NCBI GenBank assembly: GCA_963772225.1 | Contig: CAVYWD010000011.1 | Coordinates: forward strand, 930,001-994,000 | DNA from: CAVYWD01 sp963772225 | GTDB lineage: Bacteria; Myxococcota; Myxococcia; Myxococcales; UBA5297 | Reading direction: 5' to 3' | Length of the DNA: 64,000 bases | Part shown: one piece after another, positions 37,635 through 47,112 of the stretch | Position numbering within the stretch: the stretch's first letter is position 1 | Layout: the number at the start of each line of letters is the position of its first letter | Notes under the pieces: model-generated | Told to the model about the DNA's origin: nothing | What the model saw: the letters and a program-made list of their open reading frames with translations, nothing else | Databases searched by the model: none | Program-made: the position numbers and the translations under genes

Positions 37635-38594
37635 ATGCAAGAAGAAGGCGTTGTGGCGTTGCTCCAGAGTGCAAGATCGAGCCTGGTAGAAGTGGGCGTA
37701 CAGCCGGTTGCCCTGGTCGCGCTGGACCGGCCGACCATCGCAGGGCGCGTCTGGACTGACGGCACGCTTCAGCCGAACCAGCTCCAGGATCTGCTCGCGA
37801 CCTACGCGACGGAGCTGGCGGCGCACGGGTTGCTCGAAGGCGCCCGGATGGCGCCCCCGTTCGCGCGGCAGCTGTCCACCGCGCCGGATCGCGCGCTGGC
37901 CGTCCTCGCGGCGCCGCGCAATGCGCCCAGGGTCGCGGCCGTCGTCCGCGGGACGCCGGGCACCGATTTCACGGCGGCCACGGCGGCGCTGTCGAAGTCG
38001 CTGCCGCGCGACGAGGTGGTGGAGATGGCGGCGGCCCTCTGCGAGGTCACCGGGGCGGCCGCGGTGCTGCTCAGCCCGAGCTCGGTTGAGTTCGCCTCGC
38101 GCGCTGCGTTCGTTCAGCAGGGCGCCACGGGACCGTTCCTGGGCCTGTCGTGCCTCTCGCGGCAGGCGGGCGAGGCGGTGCAGCGGCTGCAGCGGCAGGT
38201 GCTCGACGGCAGCGGCACCCCGTCGGTTCGAAAGGAGCAGGTCGGCAGCCTGACCATGGCCTGCTTCGTCAAGCGCATCGGCGAGAACAACCTCGCCCTC
38301 GCGGCCAGCCGCTTTGGCCTCACCCGCGCGGAGCTGGCCGAATCCGAGAGCATGATCGCCGGTCTCTCGTGCAAGGAGTCCGCCTCCCGCCTGAAGATCA
38401 GCCCCGAGACCGTGCGCCAACGCCGAAAGGTCATCTACCGAAAGCTCGGCGTCGAGTCCTGCGGCACCGCCGTCGCGAGGATCCTCGAGCTCGAGCTCCC
38501 GCCGCCGCCGGCCGAGCCGGGGACAGGGTCGAGCGCCATCGCGACGCAGTTCGATGCGCTCCGTCAGGGCGGGATGCACGCCCGCGGCGCCTGA
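37635..38594 (+). CDS. LuxR-type transcriptional regulator
   Basis: 319 residues. The C-terminal 65 residues form a LuxR/FixJ helix-turn-helix (FGLTRAELAESESMIAG, then SASRLKISPETVRQRRKVIY and KLGVESCGTAVARIL). The N-terminal 200 residues resemble a sensory GAF-like or autoinducer-binding-like region, but no ligand motif is recognised. It lacks the receiver domain of NarL-type regulators. The ATG at 37635 has GGAGGG eight bases upstream. Target genes are unknown; it stands alone between convergent neighbours. Confidence 0.82.
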   Translation: MQEEGVVALLQSARSSLVEVGVQPVALVALDRPTIAGRVWTDGTLQPNQLQDLLATYATELAAHGLLEGARMAPPFARQLSTAPDRALAVLAAPRNAPRVAAVVRGTPGTDFTAATAALSKSLPRDEVVEMAAALCEVTGAAAVLLSPSSVEFASRAAFVQQGATGPFLGLSCLSRQAGEAVQRLQRQVLDGSGTPSVRKEQVGSLTMACFVKRIGENNLALAASRFGLTRAELAESESMIAGLSCKESASRLKISPETVRQRRKVIYRKLGVESCGTAVARILELELPPPPAEPGTGSSAIATQFDALRQGGMHARGA

Positions 38595-38677
38595 GAGAAT
38601 CCGCAGCCAGCAGGGCCTCCGCTCGTCTGAGGGCGGAGACTCGGGCTGTCCCGGTGCGGCCAGCGCAAGGCGAGGGA

Positions 38678-39523
38678 CTACCCCGCCGAGCGTTCGCCCA
38701 CGACCTCGAGGCTGATGTCCATTCCGCGCGCGGAGTGGGTCAGCGCTCCCATGGAGACGAAGTCGGCGCCCGCCGCGGCGATCTTCGGGAGGCGCTCCTC
38801 GGTGACGCCGCCCGAGACCTCGGTCTTGGCGCGGCCAGCGATGCGCTGCACGGCCGCGCGAATCGCGGCGTCGTCCATGTTGTCGAGCAGGATGATTTCC
38901 GCGCCGGCCGCCAGCGCCTGGTCGACCCCCGCGAGGTCCACGACCTCCACTTCGATTTTCAGGAGGTGGTGGGCTCCGGCCCGGGCCCTTCGGACCGCCT
39001 CGCCGATGGAGCCGACCGCAGCGATGTGGTTGTCCTTGATGAGCACGCCGTCGTAAAGGCCGAACCGGTGGTTCACGCCCCCGCCGGCGCGGACCGCCGC
39101 CTTCTCCAGAGCCCGCCAGCCGGGGGTCGTCTTTCGGGTATCGAGCACCTTGCAGCTCGTTCCGGCCAGGGCCCCACATGCCCTGGAGGCCGCCGTGGCC
39201 ACTCCCGAGAGTCGCTGGAGCAGGTTCAGCGCCGTGCGCTCGGCCGTGAGGATGGAGCACAGCGCTCCACGCACGTCTCCGAAGACCTGCCCGCGCTCGA
39301 CGGCCTTTCCGTCGGCGACCGCGAAGCGCACCTCGAGGGACGGGTCGACCGCCCTCATCGCGCGTCGCGCGGCGTCGGTGCCGGCGACGACCATGGGCTC
39401 TTTGGCCAGGAACTCGGCGCGCCCTGATGCCGACGCGGGCACCAGCGCCGAAGTCGTCACGTCGCCGGCGCCGCCCAAGTCCTCCTCGAGCGCCAAAGCG
39501 ATGAGCCGATCGATCGCGTCCAT
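38678..39523 (-). CDS. nadC: Nicotinate-nucleotide pyrophosphorylase (quinolinate phosphoribosyltransferase)
   Basis: Converts quinolinate and PRPP to nicotinate mononucleotide in de novo NAD synthesis. 281 residues with the family motifs AERTALNLLQRLSGVAT, DTRKTTPGWR, AGGGVNHRFGLYDGVLIKDN (active-site loop), LKIEVEV, LLDNMDD and EVSGGVTEER. It starts 12 bases after the stop codon of valS on the same strand, so it is almost certainly co-transcribed. No nadA or nadB is in the window. Confidence 0.96.
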   Translation of the reverse strand: MDAIDRLIALALEEDLGGAGDVTTSALVPASASGRAEFLAKEPMVVAGTDAARRAMRAVDPSLEVRFAVADGKAVERGQVFGDVRGALCSILTAERTALNLLQRLSGVATAASRACGALAGTSCKVLDTRKTTPGWRALEKAAVRAGGGVNHRFGLYDGVLIKDNHIAAVGSIGEAVRRARAGAHHLLKIEVEVVDLAGVDQALAAGAEIILLDNMDDAAIRAAVQRIAGRAKTEVSGGVTEERLPKIAAAGADFVSMGALTHSARGMDISLEVVGERSAG

Positions 39524-39535
39524 GGCCGGCCTCCG

Positions 39536-42500
39536 CTAGCGCCTCGCCCGAGGCTTGGGCGCGGGCGCCCCTTTCCCTGCCTTCTTCGCGCGGGCCTGCG
39601 GCTTCGCCGCTGGCTTGGCCTTGGCGCGCCCCGCGGCTTTCGCGGTCGCCTTCCGAGCCGGCGGGGCCGCCTTGGCTGCCTTGCCTCGAGCGGGCGCAAA
39701 GGCCCGCTTCGCTTTTGCCGGGGATTTCACCGGGGCGGACTTCTTCGACTTCGAAGCCCCCTTGGCCAGAGGCGCTGGCTTCGCCGCGCGCTTGATCGCC
39801 GCCCTCGCGGGAGCCGCCGGCTTGGCGGGCTTCGCCCGAGTCGGAGGAGAGGCTCGCCGCGCGGCCGGTTTCGCCTTGCTCGGTTTGGGCGCCGAGGCCG
39901 GCGTCACTTGCGCGGGCTTCGCCTTGCTCGGCTTGAGCGCCGCGGGCGGCGTCACTTGCGCGGGCTTCGCCTTGCTCGGCTTGGGCGCCGAGGCCGGCGT
40001 CATTTGCGCGGGCTTCGCCTTACTTGGTTTGGGCGCCACGGCCGGCGTCACGGGCTTCGCCTCGGCCGCGGGCAGACCGCGCCCCCCTCGCCTTGCGGCG
40101 GGCGTGGCCTCGCTCGGCTTCGACTCAAGCTCAGCGGCTGCCGGCGTAGGTTTCGGCTTGGCCTCTGCCACGGGCGGCCGAGGGGCCGCGGTCTTCGACG
40201 CCGATTTTGCTGTCGCCGAAGCCACCGGCGCAGCGACGTTCTCTTTGGGTTCGGGGGCGGGCTTGGAGGGCGCCGCCGGCTCAGCGGCGAGCTTCTCGTC
40301 CGTCGCTTTCGCCTGGACTGCTGGCGCGCGCTTGACGGGCTTCTTGGCCTTGGCGGGAGCGACCGGCTTCACGTCGCTCGGCGGCGGAGTGAGGGGCGCG
40401 ACCGGCGCTTGGGCGAGCGCGGGGCTTGCCTCAGCGGGCTGGGCCTTCTTCTCCTCGCTGGGCGCCGCGGCGGGGACCGCCTCGGCCTTCGGCGCAGGCC
40501 CAGGCGAGGCGGCCGGCTCCGCCGCGGCGGGGGCCAACTGGAGACGCGCGATGCCCTGCTGGAGCTTGCCTCGCTTCTCGGTGAGCTCGGCGATGCGCGC
40601 CCGGTCCTTCTCGACGACCTCCTTGGGCGCGCGCTCGGCGAAGCTCGGGTTCGCGAGCTTCTTCGTCAGCAGCGCGAGGTCGGCATCGATTTTGGAAATC
40701 TCCTTCTGGACCCGGCGCTCCTCCTCCGCGAGGTCGATGACGCCCTCCAGCGGGACGAAGATCTCCATCTGCGCGTGGACGAAGGTCGCCGCGATCCGCG
40801 GCTTCTCGCCAGGCGGCAGAACCTCCAGCGCCGACAGCCCGGCGAGCGGCTCCAGGTAAGCGCGGTTCCTCTCGAGGACGGCGCGGACCTCGGGTTCCGC
40901 GTGAACCACGGCCTTGAACTTCTTGGACGGCGCGATGTTGCTCTCGCCCCGGATGTTCCGCACGCCGTCGATGGCGGCGATGACCATCGCCATCTCCTCC
41001 TCGGCGGCGTCGTCGATGAGCGCCGGCTCGGGTGAGGGGTAGGCCGCGACCATGATGCTCTCCGGGTCGCCGGCCCGGCGCGGCAGCCGCTGCCAGATCT
41101 CCTCGGTGATGAACGGCATGAGCGGGTGCAGGAGCCGCAGGAAGCGGTCGAGGGCGTAGACCAGGACCGCGCGGGCGGTGCCCTTGACCTCCTCGTCGGT
41201 GCCGTACAGCGCGCCCTTGGAGAGCTCGATGTACCAGTCACAAAACTCGCCCCACACGAACTGGTAGAGGGCGTTCGCCGCGTCGTTGAACTTGAACGCC
41301 GTGAGCGCCGCGGACGTCTGGCCCACCGCGCGCTCGAGGCGGGAGACGATCCACCGGTCGGCGAGCGACAGCGGCATCTGCGCCATGGGGACCTTCAGGC
41401 GCTCGGCGACCGCGGCCGGGTCGCCCAGGTTCATGAGGGCGAAGCGGCTGGCGTTCCAGATCTTGTTGGCGAAGTTCCGGTAGCCCTCGACGCGCTCGAG
41501 CGAGAGCTTGATGTCGCGCCCCTGGGCGGTGAGCGAGGTGAGCGTGAAGCGCAGGGCGTCGGCGCCGTACGCCGGCAGGCCCGAGGGGAACTTCTTCTTG
41601 AGGTCCGGCGGCAACAGCTCCGCCTTGGGCTGGCCGTGGATGACGTCCAAGGGGTCGATGACGTTGCCCTTCACCTTCGACATCTTGTCGCCCTTCTCGT
41701 CGCGCACCATCGCGTGGAGAAAGACGGACCGGAAGGGCACCTCGCCCATGAAGTGCAGGCCGAACATCATCATCCGGGCGACCCAGAAGAAGATGATGTC
41801 GTGCCCGGTCTCCATGACCGAGGTCGGGTAGAACGTCTTGAGCGCCGGCGTCTGGTCGGGCCAGCCGAGGGTGGAGAAGGGCCACAGGCCGCTCGAGAAC
41901 CAGGTGTCGAGCACGTCCTCATCGCGCTTCAGCGCCGAGGATCCGCACTTCGGGCACGCGGTCGGGTCGTCGCGCCGGACGATCACCTCGCCGCACTCGC
42001 AGTACCACGCGGGGATCTGGTGGCCCCACCAGAGCTGGCGGCTGATGCACCAGTCGTGGAGGTTGCGCATCCAGGCGAAGTAGGTGTTCGCCCAGGTCTC
42101 GGGCAGGAACTGCGTCTTGCCCTCCTCGACCGCCCGGATGGCCGGCTCGGCGAGCGGGGCGATCTTCACGAACCACTGCGGCGACAGCGTGGGCTCCACC
42201 ACGTCGGCGCAGCGCTGGCACACGCCGATGGCGAGCGCGTGGGGCTCGACCTTGACGAGCAGGCCCTGCGCCTCGAGGTCGGCGAGCACCTTCTCGCGGG
42301 CCGCTTTCCGCTCCAGGCCGCGATAGGGCCCGGCGTTCTCGTTGAGGTGCGCGCTCAGGTCGAAGATGGAGAGGGTCGGCAAGTGGTGCCGCTGCCCCGT
42401 GGCGTAGTCGTTGAAGTCGTGCGCAGGCGTCACCTTCACCGCGCCCGTCCCGAAGGCCATGGAGACCAGCTCCGGGTCGCCGATGATGGGGATTTCTCGG

Positions 42501-43270
42501 TGGAGCAGCGGCAGGACCACGGTCTGACCGATGAGGTCGCGGTAGCGCGGGTCCTCGGGGTGGACGGCCACCGCGGTGTCGCCCAGCATCGTCTCCGGCC
42601 GCGTGGTGGCGACCGTGAGCTTCCGGTCGCTCCCCTTCACCGGGTACGCGATGTGCCACAGGTGGCCGCTCTTGTCCTCGTGCTCCACCTCGAGGTCGGA
42701 GAGCGCGGTGTGGCAGCGCGGGCACCAGTTGATGAGCCGCTGGGCGCGGTAGATGAGCCCTTCCTCGAACAGGCGGACGAACGCCTCGCGCACCGCGCGG
42801 GACAGCCCCTGGTCCATGGTGAAGCGCTCGCGCTCCCAGTCGCAGGAGGCGCCGAGCACCTTGGCCTGCTCGATGATTCGCCCGCCGTACTTCTCCTTCC
42901 ATTGCCAAACGCGCTTGAGGAACTCCTCGCGCCCCAGGTCGTGGCGGCTCTTGTGCTCGGTCTTCTTCAGGTCGCGTTCGACGACGAGCTGGGTCGCGAT
43001 GCCGGCGTGGTCGGTGCCCGGCAACCAGAGCGCGTTCTTGCCGCTCATGCGCATCCAGCGGATGAGCAGGTCTTGGATGGAGAGCGTCAGGGCGTGGCCC
43101 ATGTGCAGCGCGCCCGTGACGTTCGGCGGCGGGATGACGATGCAGTAGGGCGGCTTATCGGAGACGTCCGCGGCGCGGAAGTAGCCCTTCTCGGACCAGA
43201 TCCGGTACCACTTCGACTCGGCTTCGCGCGGCTCGTACGCCTTGGGGATCTCGCTCGTGATCTCCAGCAT
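39536..43270 (-). CDS. valS: Valyl-tRNA synthetase with a histone H1-like C-terminal tail
   Basis: Charges tRNA-Val. Residues 1 to about 910 are a complete ValRS: ATP motif PPNVTGALHMGHAL (HIGH-type), zinc or knuckle cysteines (NWCPRCH, CECGE, CPKCG), KMSKVKGN (KMSKS-type), anticodon-binding domain, and the coiled-coil arm (DRARIAELTEKRGKLQQ). Then, without a stop or frame change, about 334 residues of Ala/Pro/Lys-rich sequence follow, like bacterial histone H1 homologues (KSKKSAPVKSPAKAKRAF, ARGKAAKAAPPARK). Within it a 16-residue motif TPASAPKPSKAKPAQV is repeated about four times (coded by 39870-40058). The start at 43270 has AAGAAGG ten bases upstream and matches the family. Total 1244 residues. 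Confidence 0.95.
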   Translation of the reverse strand: MLEITSEIPKAYEPREAESKWYRIWSEKGYFRAADVSDKPPYCIVIPPPNVTGALHMGHALTLSIQDLLIRWMRMSGKNALWLPGTDHAGIATQLVVERDLKKTEHKSRHDLGREEFLKRVWQWKEKYGGRIIEQAKVLGASCDWERERFTMDQGLSRAVREAFVRLFEEGLIYRAQRLINWCPRCHTALSDLEVEHEDKSGHLWHIAYPVKGSDRKLTVATTRPETMLGDTAVAVHPEDPRYRDLIGQTVVLPLLHREIPIIGDPELVSMAFGTGAVKVTPAHDFNDYATGQRHHLPTLSIFDLSAHLNENAGPYRGLERKAAREKVLADLEAQGLLVKVEPHALAIGVCQRCADVVEPTLSPQWFVKIAPLAEPAIRAVEEGKTQFLPETWANTYFAWMRNLHDWCISRQLWWGHQIPAWYCECGEVIVRRDDPTACPKCGSSALKRDEDVLDTWFSSGLWPFSTLGWPDQTPALKTFYPTSVMETGHDIIFFWVARMMMFGLHFMGEVPFRSVFLHAMVRDEKGDKMSKVKGNVIDPLDVIHGQPKAELLPPDLKKKFPSGLPAYGADALRFTLTSLTAQGRDIKLSLERVEGYRNFANKIWNASRFALMNLGDPAAVAERLKVPMAQMPLSLADRWIVSRLERAVGQTSAALTAFKFNDAANALYQFVWGEFCDWYIELSKGALYGTDEEVKGTARAVLVYALDRFLRLLHPLMPFITEEIWQRLPRRAGDPESIMVAAYPSPEPALIDDAAEEEMAMVIAAIDGVRNIRGESNIAPSKKFKAVVHAEPEVRAVLERNRAYLEPLAGLSALEVLPPGEKPRIAATFVHAQMEIFVPLEGVIDLAEEERRVQKEISKIDADLALLTKKLANPSFAERAPKEVVEKDRARIAELTEKRGKLQQGIARLQLAPAAAEPAASPGPAPKAEAVPAAAPSEEKKAQPAEASPALAQAPVAPLTPPPSDVKPVAPAKAKKPVKRAPAVQAKATDEKLAAEPAAPSKPAPEPKENVAAPVASATAKSASKTAAPRPPVAEAKPKPTPAAAELESKPSEATPAARRGGRGLPAAEAKPVTPAVAPKPSKAKPAQMTPASAPKPSKAKPAQVTPPAALKPSKAKPAQVTPASAPKPSKAKPAARRASPPTRAKPAKPAAPARAAIKRAAKPAPLAKGASKSKKSAPVKSPAKAKRAFAPARGKAAKAAPPARKATAKAAGRAKAKPAAKPQARAKKAGKGAPAPKPRARR
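39870..40058 (-). repeat. 48-bp in-frame tandem repeat in the valS tail
   Basis: About four copies of a 48-base unit encoding TPASAPKPSKAKPAQV with small changes (QM for QV, PPAALK for PASAPK). It lies entirely within the H1-like extension. The third-position variation between copies is slight, so the expansion looks recent. Confidence 0.85.
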
Positions 43271-43377
43271 CGCTTTCGGACCTTCTTTCCTTTCCCCGCC
43301 GGAACACAAAGCGCCCGGACCCTGGGACCGGGGTCGGGCGCGCCACCTTACTCCGAAGAAGCGCCGCGGGGGGCTCT

Positions 43378-44598
43378 TTAGGCCTTGGCTTCCCGCTCCT
43401 TGATGAGCCGGTCGAGCTCTTCGCGAATGATGAGCTCGGCGAGCTGCGGCACCACTTCCCAGGCGATCTTCTCGACGACCTCTCGGGAGGCCTTGCTCAA
43501 CGCCTCGCGCAGGAGCGCCTCGCCGCCGTCCGCCGCTGGCGCGGCTCTGGGGGCCCGCGGCGCGACCTCCGCAGCGGCGGCAGGCGCTGGCGCGGCGCGG
43601 AGTGCGCCGCCCGCAGGCTCGACCCTCGGCGCCGCGGCGACGCCGAGGCCGAAGGGGTCCCTCGCGGCCCTCGCGGTCGGGAGCGCGCCGTGGGGGGGAG
43701 GAGGCGGCAAACCGGGGATGGCGGCCCTGCCCGGCGGCGGCGGAATCCCAGGGATGGGCGGGCGCGCCGTCGTGGGAGCTCCAGGCGCGGGCGGGCGCAC
43801 CCCCGCGGGCACGCCAGGCGCCGGCGGGCGCGTCCCGGGCGGAGGCGGCCTCGAGCCCGGCGCGGCCGGGCGGGTGCCCGTCGGAGCGCCGGGCGGCGGC
43901 GGACGCGGCACGGAGGCCAGGCCCCCGGCCCTCGCCGCCGTCGGCTGCCCGCCCTGCTGCAGCGGGCGAACGGAACCCGCAGCGCCGGGAGGGGGCGGCC
44001 GAGCCGCGGTCGGAAACGCCGCGGGGTTGGGCGGACGGGGCCCTGTGGGAACGCCCGGCGCCGAGGACGGGCGAGCCGCCGCGGGCGCGAGGGTGACCGG
44101 CGGGCGCGGCACGCCGTGTATCGAGGGCGGGCGCGCTGCGGGCGGGGGCGCCGCCGGCGGAGGCGCGGCAGGCTGTGGCGGCGCGGGCGCAACCTCGGGG
44201 AGCGGCGCCTCCGCCCCGGCCGAGGCGCCGAACTTCAGCACCAGCTGATTCACCCGGTCGATGAGCGCCTGGCTCTCGAACGGCTTCTGGATGTGGCCGT
44301 CGGCGCTGCACGCGCGCGCTCGGTCCTCGTCGAAGGCCTCGAAGGGGCCGGCGAGGAGCAAGACCGGGATCTGCCGGAGCGCGGGGTCGGCCTTGAGCGC
44401 CTCGCAGACCTCGTAGCCGTTGCGCTTGGGCATCACGACGTCCGCGAGCACGACGTCCGGCCGAAGCTCGCGGGCCTTGGCGAGCGCCTCTTCGCCGTTG
44501 TCCACGGCAGTGACCGCGTAGTCTTCGGCCGCGAAGGTGATGGCCACAACCTTCTGGATGGTGACGCTGTCGTCGGCCAGCAGTAGCTTCTTGGGCAT
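43378..44598 (-). CDS. RomR-like response regulator (REC, Pro-rich linker, C-terminal helix)
   Basis: 406 residues. An N-terminal receiver domain (1-125) has acidic ADD, phospho-acceptor D53 in VVLADVVMP, and Lys in HIQKPF. A 220-residue Pro/Ala/Gly-rich linker follows. A short conserved helical C-terminus carries SREVVEKIAWEVVPQLAE and LDRLIKEREAKA. This order and the C-terminal helix match RomR, the polarity regulator that sets the leading pole together with MglA/MglB in Myxococcus motility. I infer a polarity or scaffold role. Orthology is not proven, as other myxobacterial receivers share the design. It lies between the double CheW gene and valS on one strand. Confidence 0.75.
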   Translation of the reverse strand: MPKKLLLADDSVTIQKVVAITFAAEDYAVTAVDNGEEALAKARELRPDVVLADVVMPKRNGYEVCEALKADPALRQIPVLLLAGPFEAFDEDRARACSADGHIQKPFESQALIDRVNQLVLKFGASAGAEAPLPEVAPAPPQPAAPPPAAPPPAARPPSIHGVPRPPVTLAPAAARPSSAPGVPTGPRPPNPAAFPTAARPPPPGAAGSVRPLQQGGQPTAARAGGLASVPRPPPPGAPTGTRPAAPGSRPPPPGTRPPAPGVPAGVRPPAPGAPTTARPPIPGIPPPPGRAAIPGLPPPPPHGALPTARAARDPFGLGVAAAPRVEPAGGALRAAPAPAAAAEVAPRAPRAAPAADGGEALLREALSKASREVVEKIAWEVVPQLAELIIREELDRLIKEREAKA

Positions 44599-44692
44599 TT
44601 GCCTTAGTCCTTCGCGCTGTAATCACGCGGACTACCAAGCGATTCTTGATACCGTGCCCCCCCTGCTGTGTCAAACCTTCGGCCCCTCCGCA

Positions 44693-45547
44693 TCAAAGCG
44701 CAGAAGAAAACCAGCGCTCCAGCTCGGGAAAAAACGCCGACCGGCCGTCGCGCGTCTGCCAGCGGACGCCGCCGGCATCGGCCGCCCCGGGCCCGGCCAG
44801 GCCCTCGGCGACGCCGAGCACCGCGCGCGCCGCCACGCCCAGCGCCGTCCCGGCGATGTCGAGCGCCACGGCGAGCTCTCCACCGGTGCGCGGGCCCCCG
44901 GCCATCTGCGAGACGTCGTAGAGCGGCAGGAGCGACCGCTCGTGGTGGATGAGCCCCGCGTGCCCGAACGGCGCCAAGGGAACCCGGCAGGGCTCGAGCG
45001 CCCGAAGCACGCCGGTGACCAGCGAGAGGGGCACGCCGAAGAGCTCGCCCTCGCCCACCTCGAAGAGCAGCGCCTTGCCGGGCGGATCGCCGATGCCCGC
45101 TGGGCAGCCCAGCGTGGGGCGGGACGCGGGCAGGAGCTGTGATGCCTGCACCTGGGCGAGCGCCTGCGGCACCAGCTCGAGCAACAACTTCGACTCGTGG
45201 AGGACTGCGCCGCGCAGGAGACCGCGGGTCGGCCGCTCCAGCGGCGGCGGCAGCCGGAAGAAGGGCGCCGTCGCCAAATCCGCCACCTCGTCGACCCCGT
45301 CGATGAGCAGCGCGCGGGGCGGCGCGCCGTCGAGCACCAGCGTGACCGAGCGCGGATCGCGCGGGCGGGGTTCGCAAAGCAGCGCCCCGAAATCCTCCAC
45401 CGGCAACCCGCTGCGCTCGGCGGGGAGCGACTCGGGCGGCGCGGCGACCTCGAGCACCGAGGAGGCAGGCAGGGCCCATAGGGTGCCCGCCCCTCGAAAG
45501 ACCAGCGCCAGGCGCTGCGCGCGATGCAGAGGACGCTCGGACGGCAT
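44693..45547 (-). CDS. Protein with two CheW-like domains
   Basis: 284 residues. The first half (LALVFRGAGTLWALPASSVLEV, quoted for its start region) and second half (KALLFEVGEGELFGVPLSL, TGVLRALEPCRVPLAPF, GLIHHERSLLPLYDVSQMA) are each CheW/SH3-like repeats. CheW domains couple chemoreceptors to CheA-type kinases. The P-L-Y-D-V core of the second repeat is the conserved docking strand. No kinase or receptor is adjacent. The downstream neighbour is the RomR-like gene 94 bases away, and a GGDEF regulator is divergent upstream, which suggests a signalling cluster for motility or polarity. The start at 45547 gives the first domain directly. Confidence 0.78.
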   Translation of the reverse strand: MPSERPLHRAQRLALVFRGAGTLWALPASSVLEVAAPPESLPAERSGLPVEDFGALLCEPRPRDPRSVTLVLDGAPPRALLIDGVDEVADLATAPFFRLPPPLERPTRGLLRGAVLHESKLLLELVPQALAQVQASQLLPASRPTLGCPAGIGDPPGKALLFEVGEGELFGVPLSLVTGVLRALEPCRVPLAPFGHAGLIHHERSLLPLYDVSQMAGGPRTGGELAVALDIAGTALGVAARAVLGVAEGLAGPGAADAGGVRWQTRDGRSAFFPELERWFSSAL

Positions 45548-45706
45548 CGGCGGTTCGGCCTCACTCGAGAGATTCGGCTCGAAGGCGACGCCGGGTCGCT
45601 CTCGGACGTTCGGGCTCGAAACCGGCCCTGCCGGGCTTCTCCACCCTCCCCCGCCCCGATAGAATCCGAATCTTATATCGGCCGCTCCTCCCCTCTCCAA
45701 GGGCCC

Positions 45707-47059
45707 ATGACGACCAAAATCCGAATCCTCGTGGTGGACGACGACGCCTTCGCCCGCCAGCTCTACCTCGATTGCCTTTCGGAAGCGGGGCACGAGGTGA
45801 AGGCGGTGCGCGACGCGAACGAAGCCGCGGAGGCGCTGAGCCGCGAGAGCTACGACATCGTCGTGACCGACCTCATTTTGCCGACCCAGGACGGGCTATG
45901 GGTGCTCGACGACGCCAAGCGACGCGACCCAGGCATCGAGGTCATCGTCATCACCGCAGTCGACCGGGTCGACCCCGCGGTTCGGGCCTTGAAGAGCGGC
46001 GCCGCCGACTACCTGGTCAAGCCGGTGCCCCCGGAGTCCTTGCTCCTCTCGGTGTCCCGGTGCGTCGCCTCCCGGCAGCTGCTCCAGGAGAACGCCACGC
46101 TGCGCCAGCATCTGTCGCTGATGGAGGCCGGGCAGCGGCTGGCGACCACGCTCGACCGGGAGAGCCTCTACCCCATGGCGCTGCGCGTGCTGCGCGAGGC
46201 GCTGGGCGCCCGCTTCGGCCTGCTCCTGGCCCGGGGTGACGACGGCGCGCTCGCCCTGGTGGCGCACGAGGGCCTGGACCCGGAGCGGGCCGCCGACGTC
46301 GCGGCCCACGCAGCGGACCCGCTGCGCGCGCTGGGCGCCGGATTCGACGAGGTCGAGATCGCCGGCGAACACCTTCGCGCGGTCCTCTCCGTCGACGCCG
46401 GCGAGATGCTGGGGGCCTGCCTCATGGAGTCCGTGCCCTCCCCGGCGCCCGCCGCCCTATCGAACGCCGGCTTCTTGGCCCGCCACCTCGCGCTGGCGCT
46501 GCGCAACCTGCGCCGGCTGAGCGCCGCCGAGGACCTCGCCTTCCGCGACGACCTCACGCGCCTCTACAATCTGCGCTACCTGCACCTGGCCCTGGACCGC
46601 GAAATCCAGAACTCCAGGCAGACCGGGGCTCCGTTCTCGGTGCTGTTTATCGACCTCGACCATTTCAAGGGCATCAACGACGCCCACGGCCACCTCGCCG
46701 GAAGCAAGCTGCTCGTGGAGATGGGCGGCGTGCTCAAGAACAGCGTCCGCGACTTCGACATCGCCACCCGGTACGGCGGCGATGAGTATGTGGTCGTGCT
46801 GCTCAACACCGACACCGGCGGCGCGCTCAAGGTGGCCGAGCGCATCCGGCGCACGCTGGAGCAGCACCGATTCCTCGCGCGCGACGGCGTCAACGTCTCG
46901 CTCACCGCCTGCATCGGCGTGGCGAGCTACCCCGAGCACGCGCAGGACAAGCAGCACATCCTCGATTGCGCGGACCGCGCCATGTACCGCGGCAAGCAGA
47001 GCACCCGAAACATCATCTATGTCGCCTCCCCCAGCGACCCCGCGGCGCGGACCGCGTGA
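45707..47059 (+). CDS. Response regulator-diguanylate cyclase (REC-GAF-GGDEF)
   Basis: 450 residues. A receiver (1-125) has acidic DDD and phospho-acceptor D55 in VVTDLILP, with KPVPPESL at its end. A GAF-like linker domain (about 150-265) leads to a GGDEF domain (about 280-445) with active-site YGGDEYVV. RDFD five residues before it fits the RxxD inhibitory site, so an active, product-inhibited c-di-GMP synthase is predicted. Upstream motif FIDLDHFKGINDAHGH supports the fold. The ATG at 45707 is the first of the receiver. Divergent from the CheW-like gene. Confidence 0.92.
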   Translation: MTTKIRILVVDDDAFARQLYLDCLSEAGHEVKAVRDANEAAEALSRESYDIVVTDLILPTQDGLWVLDDAKRRDPGIEVIVITAVDRVDPAVRALKSGAADYLVKPVPPESLLLSVSRCVASRQLLQENATLRQHLSLMEAGQRLATTLDRESLYPMALRVLREALGARFGLLLARGDDGALALVAHEGLDPERAADVAAHAADPLRALGAGFDEVEIAGEHLRAVLSVDAGEMLGACLMESVPSPAPAALSNAGFLARHLALALRNLRRLSAAEDLAFRDDLTRLYNLRYLHLALDREIQNSRQTGAPFSVLFIDLDHFKGINDAHGHLAGSKLLVEMGGVLKNSVRDFDIATRYGGDEYVVVLLNTDTGGALKVAERIRRTLEQHRFLARDGVNVSLTACIGVASYPEHAQDKQHILDCADRAMYRGKQSTRNIIYVASPSDPAARTA

Positions 47060-47112
47060 GCTCCGGCGGCCAAGGCGGGCCTTCGGCCGCGCGACGGCGC
47101 GCCGGGCGGCGC

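Noticed and set aside
43271..44674. Extension of valS upstream to give a 1712-residue protein
   Set aside because: The added part is an off-frame reading of the RomR-like gene; the ValRS N-terminus and its ribosome binding site define 43270.
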